Assembly (NCBI GenBank): GCA_037893225.1
Contig: JAZGUH010000153.1
Location: 1,240,001 to 1,304,000 of the forward strand
Length of the DNA stretch: 64,000 bases
Reading direction: 5' to 3'
Source of the DNA: Hippasteria phrygiana
Taxonomy: Eukaryota > Echinodermata > Asteroidea > Valvatida > Goniasteridae
Shown: one piece after another, positions 10,289 to 19,464 of the stretch
How the letters are laid out: each line of letters starts with the position of its first letter
How positions within the stretch are numbered: position 1 is the first letter of the stretch
Made by a program: the position numbers and the translations under genes
Notes under the pieces: model-generated
The model's database searches: none
What the model was told of the DNA's origin: nothing
Seen by the model: only the letters and a program-made list of their open reading frames with translations

Positions 10289-11838
10289 GACGTTTTGTTC
10301 GATTTTGCTTTAGTTGTCTGACTGCTAAGATTATGGGTTTCCACCGGGTCTGTGTTTATTTTGGCCGAAGATATATTGCTCTTATTTTGGGTTGATCTTC
10401 GACCCGATTCGCCTTTCCTTGTATTGGTATGTGTGGGTGTCCTTTGTTTTCCTTGCGTTTCTTTGGTCTGTGATGGGGGATTGTCTGAATGGATGATGTG
10501 ATTGACAAGGTCTTTAATAGCCGTTTGCCTTTCCTCTTTGTTCTTTAGTGTATCCAAAATTTGGATTGTGCCTGTCAGAAGTTCCGTTAGGCGTTGTTCA
10601 TTACATATGCATGTACATCGTGTGTGTTCGGTTTGCGTTCCCTCATCAGTTGTGTTTGTCTGGGTGCTCACATCTTTGACGGTTTTTTTGGGTTTTGCGG
10701 TTGGTGGTGGCATGTCCGTTGTGTCCTTTGTATTTGGTTGCACTTTGCCTGTCGTAGGTTGTGCCATGGAGGGTGGAACACTCCTCCATGGTTGTGCTGG
10801 CGGGGGGGTTAGCTGCTGTGTGGGATTTATTACGATATCCGTTTTTATAGCTTTAGCAGCATCTGCATATGATACATGATATGTAACCCTGATTCCTTGA
10901 ATTTTCTTTTCTTGTTTTATGGTGGTACAGCCTCCATAGGCTGATGAATGGTTCTCACCACATCTGCAGCATCTAGTGTTTTCTTTCTGATGGCATTGTT
11001 CATAGGTGTGGGGCCCACCGCATCGCACACAACGTGTGGCGCTTCTGCAGTTTTTGGCGGTGTGACCTAGTCTCTGGCAATTGAAGCAACGAATTACAGG
11101 TGGAATATATGGTTTTACAGGGAAGTTTTCATAGCCTATTTGTATTTTGGTAGGCAGATTTGGCGAGTTAAACGTTAGGCAGATAGAAAGGCTTTTTTCA
11201 AGTTTGCCTTCGCGTTTTCGCATGAGTCGTTTGGCATCAGTGACTCCATACTTCTTACATGCAGTTACTATTTCTTGGTCTGTTATGTCTGTTTCTATAC
11301 CGTATACAACACCTTTACTTTGAGTTTCGGATTTTGCATACTCCGTTGTGACAGTCCATTGCTCTAGTCGATTTATAGTTTTGAGTTTTTTAGCTTGTGC
11401 TGTGGTGTGGCATTTGACGGTTATTCCCCCTTGGTTGTTCTTGGAAACGTTTTTGATGAGGTCCTTTCCTACACTATTCAGGGCTTTGGCGATTCTAATT
11501 GGGTTTATTTTGGATAGTTGGACATCGGGGGAGTTAATTATTACTAGAGTAGGTTGAGTTTGGCAGGTGTTGTATGTCACAGTGTTTCGGCGTTTTGTTG
11601 GATGTGGAGAGTCGGATTCTGAATCGGTATAAACATCACTATAGCTGAGGCTGTGTTTTGTTCGTTTCCTGTTTTGAGTTTGCCAAGGGGACTGTGTTTT
11701 GTCTTGAGCTTGACTGTACAAGGCTTCAAATGTTGAACGCGGTTGTTCATTTTCATTAGGATTTTGGTCTGCATCCATTTGTTGCGATAACTGATCCCAT
11801 GAGAAATCATTATTAGATTCCGATTCAGCCTCGGCCAT
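10285..11838 (-). CDS. LINE ORF1: zinc-knuckle RNA-binding protein
   Basis: 517 residues. The middle part has an RRM/esterase-free ORF1 fold region, then three adjacent zinc knuckles at about 245-310 (CFNCQRLGHTAKNC, CVRCGGPHTYEQC, CCRCGENHSSAYGGC). Polar, Pro/Thr/Lys-rich tails lie on both sides. In I- and Jockey-type elements this protein coats the RNA and enters the ribonucleoprotein particle. The start at 11838 has a good context (GGCCATGG). The stop TGA at 10287-10285 overlaps the ORF2 ATG by four bases, suggesting termination-reinitiation of translation. Confidence 0.9.
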   Translation of the reverse strand: MAEAESESNNDFSWDQLSQQMDADQNPNENEQPRSTFEALYSQAQDKTQSPWQTQNRKRTKHSLSYSDVYTDSESDSPHPTKRRNTVTYNTCQTQPTLVIINSPDVQLSKINPIRIAKALNSVGKDLIKNVSKNNQGGITVKCHTTAQAKKLKTINRLEQWTVTTEYAKSETQSKGVVYGIETDITDQEIVTACKKYGVTDAKRLMRKREGKLEKSLSICLTFNSPNLPTKIQIGYENFPVKPYIPPVIRCFNCQRLGHTAKNCRSATRCVRCGGPHTYEQCHQKENTRCCRCGENHSSAYGGCTTIKQEKKIQGIRVTYHVSYADAAKAIKTDIVINPTQQLTPPPAQPWRSVPPSMAQPTTGKVQPNTKDTTDMPPPTAKPKKTVKDVSTQTNTTDEGTQTEHTRCTCICNEQRLTELLTGTIQILDTLKNKEERQTAIKDLVNHIIHSDNPPSQTKETQGKQRTPTHTNTRKGESGRRSTQNKSNISSAKINTDPVETHNLSSQTTKAKSNKTS

Positions 11839-12026
11839 GGCCGATAAGGGAGGGGAATATATTCCGATACACCTCGCAATACTCTTATATTACTTACCCG
11901 TGCCCGATGAGTAAAAGAAAAAGATCAGAAGATCAACCGTTGGTGATGAGTGACAATATTCGGATTTGAATTTCGCGCCACAGACTAGACACGTCCGTAC
12001 ACGTCACCGCTCCGCTCGAGAGTCTC
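11839..12026 (-). promoter_or_regulatory. LINE 5' UTR with likely internal promoter
   Basis: The element starts GAGACTCTCGAG at 12026. The heptamer GGACGTG falls at about +31 to +37 from that end, close to the +28 to +33 downstream promoter element used by TATA-less internal promoters of Drosophila I and Jockey elements. A full-length element needs such a promoter to regenerate its own 5' end. Promoter function is inferred from position. Confidence 0.5.
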
Positions 12027-12041
12027 AACTGTCATCTGTTG
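12027..12041. repeat. 15-bp target-site duplication, right copy
   Basis: Exact copy of 6062-6076. It abuts the LINE 5' end at 12026. Removing the LINE and one copy restores a continuous leader between the TATA-like box at 12053-12061 and the gag-like frame. Confidence 0.9.
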
Positions 12042-12052
12042 CTCACAAGACA

Positions 12053-12061
12053 CTATTTATA
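12053..12061 (-). promoter_or_regulatory. TATA-like box of the DIRS-like element
   Basis: The minus strand reads TATAAATAG. Before the LINE inserted, it lay about 12 bases from the insertion point and shortly upstream of the MSREDQ start codon, so it could have driven the gag-RT-recombinase transcript. The LINE now separates it from those frames by ~6 kb. Confidence 0.4.
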
Positions 12062-12489
12062 GTAGTACGCATCATTGGGTTCAGTGAAATGGGTAAAGGA
12101 CACATGACCATTACCCGCGGGAGGACCGTCACCCGAATCCCATGACCACGACGCGGGAAGGATTGACCCATGATCTGATCATTCAACCGAATCAAACTAA
12201 ATACTGGGTCACGCGGATCGCGCAATCCTTCATCCAAAACAATACAACGGTCGACGCGTCGGGCCCGGGCGCGGTGAATTCAAATTTCCAGACAACACAA
12301 CACACATACACAAAAAACCGCACCCAAAGGGTGATGACCGCACCGCGTCCTATTTAATCGTGCATGCTCGCCAAGTTATGAATAATTCATTTGTCAAGGT
12401 CAAACTCAATCGCTGATTGGCTCCCCCGGAAAGTCGGGGGAGAATGTCGAAAAAGTAAAGAAAAAGTTAAGACCCGCGGACAGAAATAT

Positions 12490-12660
12490 CCAAGACCTTC
12501 GTGGAAGTGAAGATGAACCGAGCAAAGAACAGTAGAATCGATTCTTGTCAGAGCGCGGTAATATATAAAACATTATCATTCAATATTAATACAATCAGAA
12601 TCGATTTACTGAGAAACAGCGCCCTCGTTCGGAAGGAAAAAAGGAACACGAAGGTCTTGG
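12490..12660. mobile_element. small inverted-repeat element (MITE-like)
   Basis: CCAAGACCTTCGTG at 12490-12503 is matched by its reverse complement CACGAAGGTCTTGG at 12647-12660, giving perfect 14-bp ends around ~140 bases. The interior has agaatcgatt-type words in both orientations. I could not find a convincing TSD, so family and transposition are unproven. Confidence 0.4.
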
Positions 12661-12661
12661 A

Positions 12662-13953
12662 ACCAAGACTACAAATAGGCCCGCAGATGAACCCAGTAAT
12701 AACTGCAAATAAAACTGTTATTATTGTGTTTATTATTTGATAGTGTTGAAATAACTCTTATGATTTAGCTTTCCATAAATTCCTGCCGTCAAATGTAACA
12801 CAAGGTCGTGGACTCAATATCGCCATCAGAATAGCTGTTTTACTTTGATTTGCTCATCATTGCACGCACAGCCGATTTTAGTCGAAATTTATTTTTGTAT
12901 AGGAAGGGGCTGGTGCATTATTTATTTTACAATTATAAATACTTATTTACTTATTTACTTATTTTCGTTTGGTTCTGTCATGGTAAATTTTGGCGTTTGG
13001 CGGGTGGGGTGTCACGGACTATGTTCGACTGTAGGCCTATCGTATATTTTTGGTGGCACAAACACACGTACAAAATACTTGTACATGCAGTATGTATCAT
13101 AACTACAGGATCATGCATGCAGCAGTCATTGCAATTGTAATCTGATCTGGCGCGCGCGCCCTGGTCAGCGCGCGCGAGCCCGGGTCAGCGCGCGCGCGCC
13201 CTGTAGGTCAGCGCGCGGTCGTGGGGTATTATTTGCAGTTACTGGGTTCATCTGCGTTCATCAGTTCGGAATTCAGTGTACAGCCGCAAGCCTGCTATGA
13301 TCGTGACGACACAGCCCCTTTAAATGGAGATGATGGAGGAGAATTCAGATTGCAAATCAAAAGTGAGTTTTTTATTGTAAGATCAGACTCTATGATCATG
13401 CTATACAGCACTACGTTATGCAATGAAGAGGGACGTAGGCCTACGTCTATTACAACGTTAGCATGGTGAACAGTTACTCCGAAGAATGTGAAGAAGTAAT
13501 ATAATGGGGCTGTCTCCTAGTCCTATGATGAGCCCCATAAGAAAGAAGTCAGATTTTCCCATTACTACCACAGCACGAATAAGAACGAAATGTTCAATGA
13601 TTTTCATGCAACTGTCGCGTGCGGTATTTCCGTCCCGTCGGCGGGAGAGGAAACTATAGAGGGCGCTCTCTCTTCTTCTGCGTCCCGTCCGTCCAGCACC
13701 TGATGATGTTACTGAATGTCGACAATAAATTTATATTCCCGGATTCGTTTGGTTGAAATATACGACCAGGCAGTATTATTTTCTTCTGATAAAATACAGG
13801 GACTCAACAAAAGTAAAGGAGACTTCTGTGTACAGTTGAACAATCATTTATTAAGACTAACTCCAAAACATTCAGCTCCTATACAGGAAATAGCTTTAAC
13901 AATAATTGGCCCTGCTAATTCTTATCTCAACCGCCCTCTATAATAACTGAGTT
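12662..13953. other. gene-free stretch with GC-rich short repeat
   Basis: No supportable gene. At 13149-13215 the words gcgcgcgcgccctggtcag and ggtcagcgcgcgcg recur three to four times, a short CG-alternating tandem that could adopt Z-DNA. The rest holds no recognised feature. Confidence 0.5.
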
Positions 13954-14570
13954 TACTCCGCCAGTTCCCAACTGGATACACGTCAGCTCCCAGCTGAGTT
14001 TACTCCGCCAGTTCCCAACTGGATACACGTCAGCTCCCAGCTGAATTTACTCCGCCAGTTCCCAACTGGATACACGTCAGCTCCCAGCTGAATTTACTCC
14101 GCCAGTTCCCAACTGGATACACGTCAGCTCCCAGCTGAATTTACTCCGCCAGTTCCAAACTGGATACACGTCAGCTCCTAGCTGAAATTACTCCGCCAGT
14201 TCCCAACTGGATACACGTCAGCTCCTAGCTGAATTTACTCCGCCAGTTCCCAACTGGATACACGTCAGCTCCTAGCTGAAATTACTCCGCCAGTTCCCAA
14301 CTGGATACACGTCAGCTCCTAGCTGAATTTACTCCGCCAGTTCCAAACTGGATACACGTCAGCTCCTAGCTGAAATTACTCCGCCAGTTCCAAACTGGAT
14401 ACACGTCAGCTCCTAGCTGAAATTACTCCGCCAGTTCTTAACTGGATACACGTCAGCTCCTAGCTGAAATTACTCCTCCAGTTCCTAACTGAATACACGT
14501 CAGCTCCTAGCTGAAATTACTCCGCCAGTTCCTAACTGGATACACGTCAGCTCCTAGCTGAAATTACTCC
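13954..14570. repeat. 47-bp tandem array, 13 copies, two hairpins per unit
   Basis: Thirteen full units plus the start of a fourteenth, in exact 47-base register (tactccgcc recurs from 13954 to 14565). Each unit contains CCAGTT-N3-AACTGG and CAGCT-N3-AGCTG (CCC or CCT loops), so each strand can form two small stem-loops per unit. The outermost copies carry the most variants. The loop of the second hairpin changes from ccc to cct part-way along the array, which indicates local homogenisation. Not a CRISPR: there are no unique spacers. Confidence 0.92.
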
Positions 14571-14732
14571 TCCTGTGATAGAGCAAGGCCTACGCTGACA
14601 TCGCAGTGATCTCAGCACTGGTAGCATAGAACCCTGTTTCCCTTATGAAAATGAAGTGAACTCCGCTGGCTACACGGAGTTCCGGAGTAAATCGAGTCAG
14701 TGAGTTCCCGCCGGCCGGACCGTTCCTAAAAA

Positions 14733-15120
14733 CCTGAACGACACAGTCGGCTGTTTATGCGGCAACTCATTTTAATAATCATAATTTATGCACAAATTAT
14801 CTTAAGTAATTCATTTCAATAACGACTTGAATCCGTAACATCATTTATTGTCAACAACATTGCATGAGAATTGGTATGTCAGCAATTACACAGCGATAAT
14901 GTCAGAAACACAGCGATAATATGCCAAAATAATCAATGAAAATGTTCCTTAAGCCAGTTTAATTTCAGACAAGAAACACTACACTGCAATCTATCATTGT
15001 TTCCTTATCATCGTTCAAAGTCATGGCTAAGAAATGAGAATGAGTGACTCAAATTCCACTAATTAAACAATAATTCATACACTCACCTGAACGACACAGT
15101 CGGCTGTTTATGCGGCAACT
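14733..15120. repeat. pair of 35-bp direct repeats
   Basis: A 35-base segment beginning cctgaacgacacagtcgg occurs at 14733-14767 and again, identical, at 15086-15120, start-to-start distance 353. The interval is AT-rich and non-coding. This could be the termini of a very small LTR-like or recombination-derived element. The ends are not TG...CA and no TSD was found. Confidence 0.7.
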
Positions 15121-15717
15121 GTTTCGTTAAGGTGGTGAAACTCAAAGCTTTATACTTGCCGCGCGGCACCATGCTCGGATTTTATTGGTCAAAAGTTGAC
15201 CTCGCAGCCGCAACTCGCGCTCATCGCAAAACACACTATTTATCAACAAGGAAAACCATATTTTCCATAAACGTTAAGTTGCACTTAAAAATCTTCCATC
15301 AAAAATAATTACAAGAACTTATAGTTTATAAAGTCAGCCCTAGCAATCCTCTAAAAAGCTGTAGATGTAAGAATCGGAAGATTATTACGTTGCCCAAATA
15401 TGGTTACAAGTGACCTCCAATCTAATGAATATTCATAACAATTGCGAGTAATGAAGATGCACAGTATGTATGGTGCAAACAGACTATTTTCAGCGGTGTG
15501 ACAACATTTCTTTCCATAATAGAGGCAAGTTAGAGAATTTATACAATCATAAGTATTAACATGTAAGACAATTTAATTAAGTGAGACTGACGTGAACCCA
15601 CCTCACGTCACACAACGTGCGCACAAAAACCGCTGCAACTTCACCAATGTTTTATGGTGGTCGTTTTAGAAAAAACAAGGAAGAATGAGGATCGGCTTTG
15701 TTGATGATGACTTTACA

Positions 15718-15748
<31 letters not shown>

Positions 15749-16480
15749 CCTCCCCAAGATAAGTTCGGACTCGCTGCGGCTACTTCTTGGAATGATCCAT
15801 CAAAGAATCCACTGATTATTCTTCTAACGTAGCCAGCACATACCAGGACTGTCATCTTGCAGAAATAGTGGCTAAAACTGACTCCCTCGAAGCGTATTCC
15901 ACTTTTTTAGAAAAGAAAGAAATTACGCTTTGGGTGGGTCAGTCACACACCCACACGGCTGGCATACCCACCAACCTATTCGTAAATATATACAAAAACA
16001 ATTTCTGCAAGACCAGTCACTTACGTAAAAACCGATGAGACCTTGCTCAACAGAATCTTTCTTCCTCCAACCTTTCCCACAAATAAAAGAAGAATGGAAA
16101 GAGAGATTCTGTTGACGCCTTTAACAACCCCCACCCTTCCTACCCCCTAAACGAACTTTGACTCACTGCGGCTATTTCCTGAGATGATCAAAAAAATAAG
16201 ATAAACTGATCATTCCTTGAATTTTGCCTGCACACACCGGTTCTTTCTTTCTTGCTATTTTCAAAATTTAAAAAGCACTTCATCTTGTAAAGAACAAGAA
16301 GTTCAACCAAACTGAACAATCGGTTAACCAAGGCCCTGAAACAAAAAGTTCCATCACATTGACTCAAAATCGTAACACATAGTCTTCATGTATGATTACG
16401 CCCCCTCCCAATAAACACAATTTTATTGCTATCCCATAATGCACACTTAGAACCCTTCAAGTTACTGGAATATTTTACGA
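15121..16480. other. gene-free stretch with C run
   Basis: No gene seen. A run of ~29 C lies at 15722-15750. The remainder is low-complexity AT-rich sequence with no recognised domain in any frame. Confidence 0.5.
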
Positions 16481-16485
16481 AAAGA

Positions 16486-16685
16486 ATTCACGACTGGTCG
16501 CGAAAATATTCACGACTAGTCGTGACTAAATTTACGACTAGTCGTGAATAAATTCACGACGTCCCAAAACAAATTCGCGACCAGTCGTGAATAAATTCGC
16601 GACGTCGCAAAAATATTCACGACGTCGCGAAAATATTCACGACTAGTCGTGAATATTTTCGCAACGTCGCAAAAATATTCACGAC
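16486..16685. repeat. cluster of CGACTAGTCG / CGACGTCG palindromes
   Basis: At least eight short palindromes occur in ~200 bases: TTCACGACTAGTCGTGAA and variants (cgactagtcg, cgaccagtcg), plus CGCGACGTCGCG-like words, joined by aaaatattcacgac or aataaattcacgac. The spacing is irregular (about 20-35 bases). The array ends next to the foldback element that follows. Confidence 0.85.
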
Positions 16686-16897
16686 CGATTATGTCCCTTC
16701 AGGGCCACCATATATTTGCCATTGAAGTTTATTTATTGCATGCGAGTAGCTAGTGACCTGGCAGAAGCTAGCCCGCGATTCAGCCGTCGATTCGCATTAG
16801 GGCCCGCGATTCGCCTGATCAGAGAAGCCGCATATTGAAAACTAGAATCCATGCGACAAAACGAGGTGCTTTTTAAAACGAAATCGCTAGAATCATG

Positions 16898-16921
16898 CAT
16901 GGAGGATATCCTTCCTCCATG
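16898..16921. repeat. CATGGAGG...CCTCCATG palindrome
   Basis: CATGGAGGATATCCTTCCTCCATG (split here as CATGGAGGATATCC and TTCCTCCATG), an imperfect copy of the palindrome family seen at 17237, 19374-19461, 24022 and 54795. It lies within the left arm of the foldback element. Confidence 0.7.
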
Positions 16922-17236
16922 ATTCATGCAACGAATTGTCAAGAAATGTCAAGAAATTACTAACAAATTTTGCATAAAATTTCAGAATAGGTATCAGCAA
17001 AGCGATACATATCATGTTTAGCATTGTTTTATGGGTTATTTTATAAAAATAATGGGTCGTTTCGAGAGGGCCCTTTTCAAAGAATTCTCGACACCAATTC
17101 CATTCGGTCATCCTCCATGATTCGGTTCAGTCCAATAACCTCGGTTTAAAAGAAAGTGTACCGCACATGTTTTGAAAAATTCATATTTTTCCTTCATAAT
17201 TTGTACTGTCATCTTCCTTGGCATACTTAGTTTCAG

Positions 17237-17268
17237 CATGGAGGATCAGAAAGGATCCTTCCTCCATG
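17237..17268. repeat. CATGGAGG...CCTCCATG palindrome, interrupted
   Basis: CATGGAGGATC followed by agaa and then GGATCCTTCCTCCATG. The arms pair with a small asymmetry. It lies in the spacer of the foldback element. Confidence 0.65.
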
Positions 17269-17383
17269 GTTTCAGCAAGGGATTATTTCAATAATGGGTC
17301 CTGTTCCAACTTGAATTAGCCGCTTAAATGTAGTGTATACGATTGGTAATCCTCCATTTCTTTTGTACTGAATTATTACGAAA

Positions 17384-17490
17384 TACCTTACTAGACTGTA
17401 AGTTAATAGTAGTCTCAATCATCCTGTGAAATGATGGCACCAGCAGGTATGCTGTCGTCAAGAAAAGTGAAAATTTATATCAGAGAGCCT
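17384..17490. repeat. dispersed repeat D, copy 1
   Basis: Shares taccttactagactgtaa and catcctgtgaaatgatgg with matching stretches at 58564-58640 and 45060-45100. Non-coding; family unknown. Confidence 0.65.
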
Positions 17491-17820
17491 GAGATTGCGG
17501 GTAACACCGGAAATAGATCTCTTCTATGAAAAAAGCCCTCTCGAAACGACCAATTATTTTTTTATAAAAATTACCCATACAAAAATGCTAAACACAATAT
17601 GTATTACCCTATTCTGAAATTTTATGCATGCGAAAATTCGTTGCATGAATCTAGCGATTTCGTTTTCAAAAGCAACTCCTTGGTGTCGCATGGATTCTAG
17701 TTTTTAATATTCTAGTTTTTTAATCGATCGGGCGAATCGTGGACCCTATTGCGAATCGTCAGCATCGCCGGCTGATCTGAATAGCGGGCTAGTTTCTGTC
17801 AGGTGTAGTCGTGCCATGCG

Positions 17821-19370
17821 CCAGTACGGCGGCGGGAGTCAACTTAATTCCTCCATGAGTTGTTTTCTGAGTTTTGCGATTAAAAATTTCCGTTTGAAGT
17901 GGTCCACATTAAGAAGGGAAAGGGGGAATTCTATTATTACATATCTGAAGGGGGTGAATGAAGAGCAACAATATAAATCTAACTTTACAAAGTGGGTGAA
18001 AAAGCGAGGTTTTTAGCAATTTTCCACTCTGGAACTGGAAGATGTTCTGTGCACGCCGCGCCGTCGAGCTCGACACATGTACTTGGTACGTAACACGTGG
18101 CCTAGGACTAGACTACGTCATGGCCGTGTACATGTAATTGTAATGACTTTCGCATGGCTTTTATTATGCTCTTTGAGGTAGTGAGAAGTGTAGTATATAG
18201 TAGGGCCCCTCTTTAGTTTTGATCAAATTATATATTGTTTACAGTCAATGGAGTTTTCTCAATCCAAAAAGACCTTTTCAACCTAACCAGTATTCAGTAA
18301 CCGTTACTTTAAAGGGTGGGTGGCTGCAATGCAATTTTTATTGTGTATATCGATGAAATAAAGTTTTTAAAACACAACTGTGTGTTGTTTGTATTTTTTT
18401 ATTTCGCGTAAGCATTTGAAAATATTTTTTTAAATGCGGCAGGGGGTCAGCCCTGCCCATCAAGTGGTAACGCCGATGTGACGTCATCCCGGGAACCCGG
18501 CTGGCTGTGGTATGGTCGGCCATAGTACACCGAGCGTGTGTTGCATTGACATGCACGTGTGTTTTCGCTGTGTCGCGGAAAGCTTTTAGTGTTTTGCGAA
18601 TTTTTTCGTCGATAATACCGTGTTGTTGTGTTGCTGCTGGATTCAGCAACGCCATTTTAAAGGATGGTGTCAGTCTTCACCTCTTTCCAGTAGAACTGAA
18701 ATACTTTCATATTTGGACTCGGAGAGTGTTATTTTATAGCCTAGCAATCGTTGTTTTCAAGTCTTTCACGCGTTCCGCATCAGGAGTCCGATTCGGAGTC
18801 TTCAGTAGTTTCGCTGTTACTCTCACCTTCTGGCTCATACATGTACGGAATAGCTCCAAGATCCTCCTCTTCCTCGCCCCAAAAATGTTCCGAAGAAGTG
18901 TCTGAATCAACAAGTCTAAAATCGACACTTGATTGTCGGATTCAGATCCAAAAGATTCTGTTTGAAGATTTTAACGCGACGAGAAATGTTTTCCTGGTCC
19001 CTTCATCCAAAACTATTTAATCGCGCGTGGCTGGTTCCCTCAACGACGGCATACATCCACACGTACACAAACATACACTCATCAAACTACTCTTGCTGAG
19101 TTTCTGTGTTCCCGAGATGACGTCACGCATTTAGGGGCGCGGAAACAATAGAGAAAGGGGGGGCACTTTATTCCGGGAAAATTAAACACCAAAAATGGGC
19201 AGAAACACAGAAAACACATTTTAATCACATTTCCTATATTGTAAAAGAGTTAAATACATCACAAAATTAAATTGTTGGTACAATTTCATTGCAGCCACCC
19301 CTTAAACTGAAAAAAGCAACAAAAGCAGCTCTCTTTCGAATTTATACTTATAGTCTGCTGAGCATGGTCT
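17821..19370. other. mostly gene-free; possible acidic exon remnant
   Basis: On the minus strand around 18960-18790 a frame reads SSEHFWGEEEEDLGAIPYMY, then EPEG and an acidic Ser/Glu/Asp tail to a TGA. The acidic PYMYEPE-type motif resembles the N terminus of some invertebrate P2X7-C-domain-like proteins; this is a weak resemblance from memory. No start codon or flanking cysteine-rich domain is visible. I see nothing else supportable here. Confidence 0.25.
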
Positions 19371-19373
19371 GAG

Positions 19374-19461
19374 CATGGAGAAATTTCTCCATGGTGCGAG
19401 CATGGAGGAAGGATCCTTCCTCCATTGTCCGAACATGGAGGAAGGATATCCTTCCTCCATG
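19374..19461. repeat. three tandem CATGGAGG-type palindromes
   Basis: CATGGAGAAATTTCTCCATG at 19374-19393 is a perfect 20-bp palindrome. A 26-bp near-perfect one follows at 19401-19426 (CATGGAGGAAGGA then its complement, last base changed). A perfect 28-bp one lies at 19434-19461 (CATGGAGGAAGGAT then its complement). Spacers are 7 bases each (gtgcgag, gtccgaa type). Confidence 0.9.
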
Positions 19462-19464
19462 GTC

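Larger units (their letters stand above)
6077..12026 (-). mobile_element. full-length I-like non-LTR retrotransposon (LINE)
   Basis: About 5.95 kb on the minus strand. In order: 5' UTR (~190 bases), ORF1 (zinc-knuckle protein), ORF2 (endonuclease, RT, RNase H), a 3' UTR of ~470 bases, and a short (CAA)n tail read as ttgttgttgttgtag at 6077. ORF2 with an RNase H domain, multi-knuckle ORF1 and a simple-sequence tail rather than poly(A) together point to the I superfamily (I or Nimb-like); exact clade is not resolved by eye. Both ORFs are intact and the 15-bp TSD is perfect, so the insertion is recent. Confidence 0.9.
2304..12061 (-). mobile_element. DIRS-order retrotransposon interrupted by a LINE
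   Basis: Minus-strand element: TATA-like box (12053-12061), leader, gag-like frames, RT-RNase H, tyrosine recombinase. A ~5.95 kb LINE sits between the TATA-like box and the gag frames. The element's outer ends were not located: split direct repeats or inverted termini would define Ngaro, PAT or DIRS type, and I could not recognise either by eye. The stated limits are therefore minimal. The coding frames of RT and recombinase are free of stops. Confidence 0.7.
16739..17820. mobile_element. foldback element with ~300-bp inverted arms
   Basis: The left arm (about 16739-17077) reappears, reverse-complemented and with scattered differences, at about 17529-17820. Matching blocks include gctagcccgcgattc with the complement of gcgggctag, ccctctcgaaacgacc, and the region around the CATGGAGG palindrome. 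The ~450-bp spacer carries a second palindrome (17237-17268) and a copy of a dispersed repeat (17384-17490). No coding capacity is seen. Probably a non-autonomous foldback transposon. Confidence 0.75.

Noticed and set aside
13954..14570. CRISPR array
   Set aside because: Direct contiguous 47-bp tandem repeat with no unique spacers, in a eukaryotic genome.
16733..17111. Two minus-strand frames within the foldback left arm
   Set aside because: No domain, and the frames are not preserved in the right arm.
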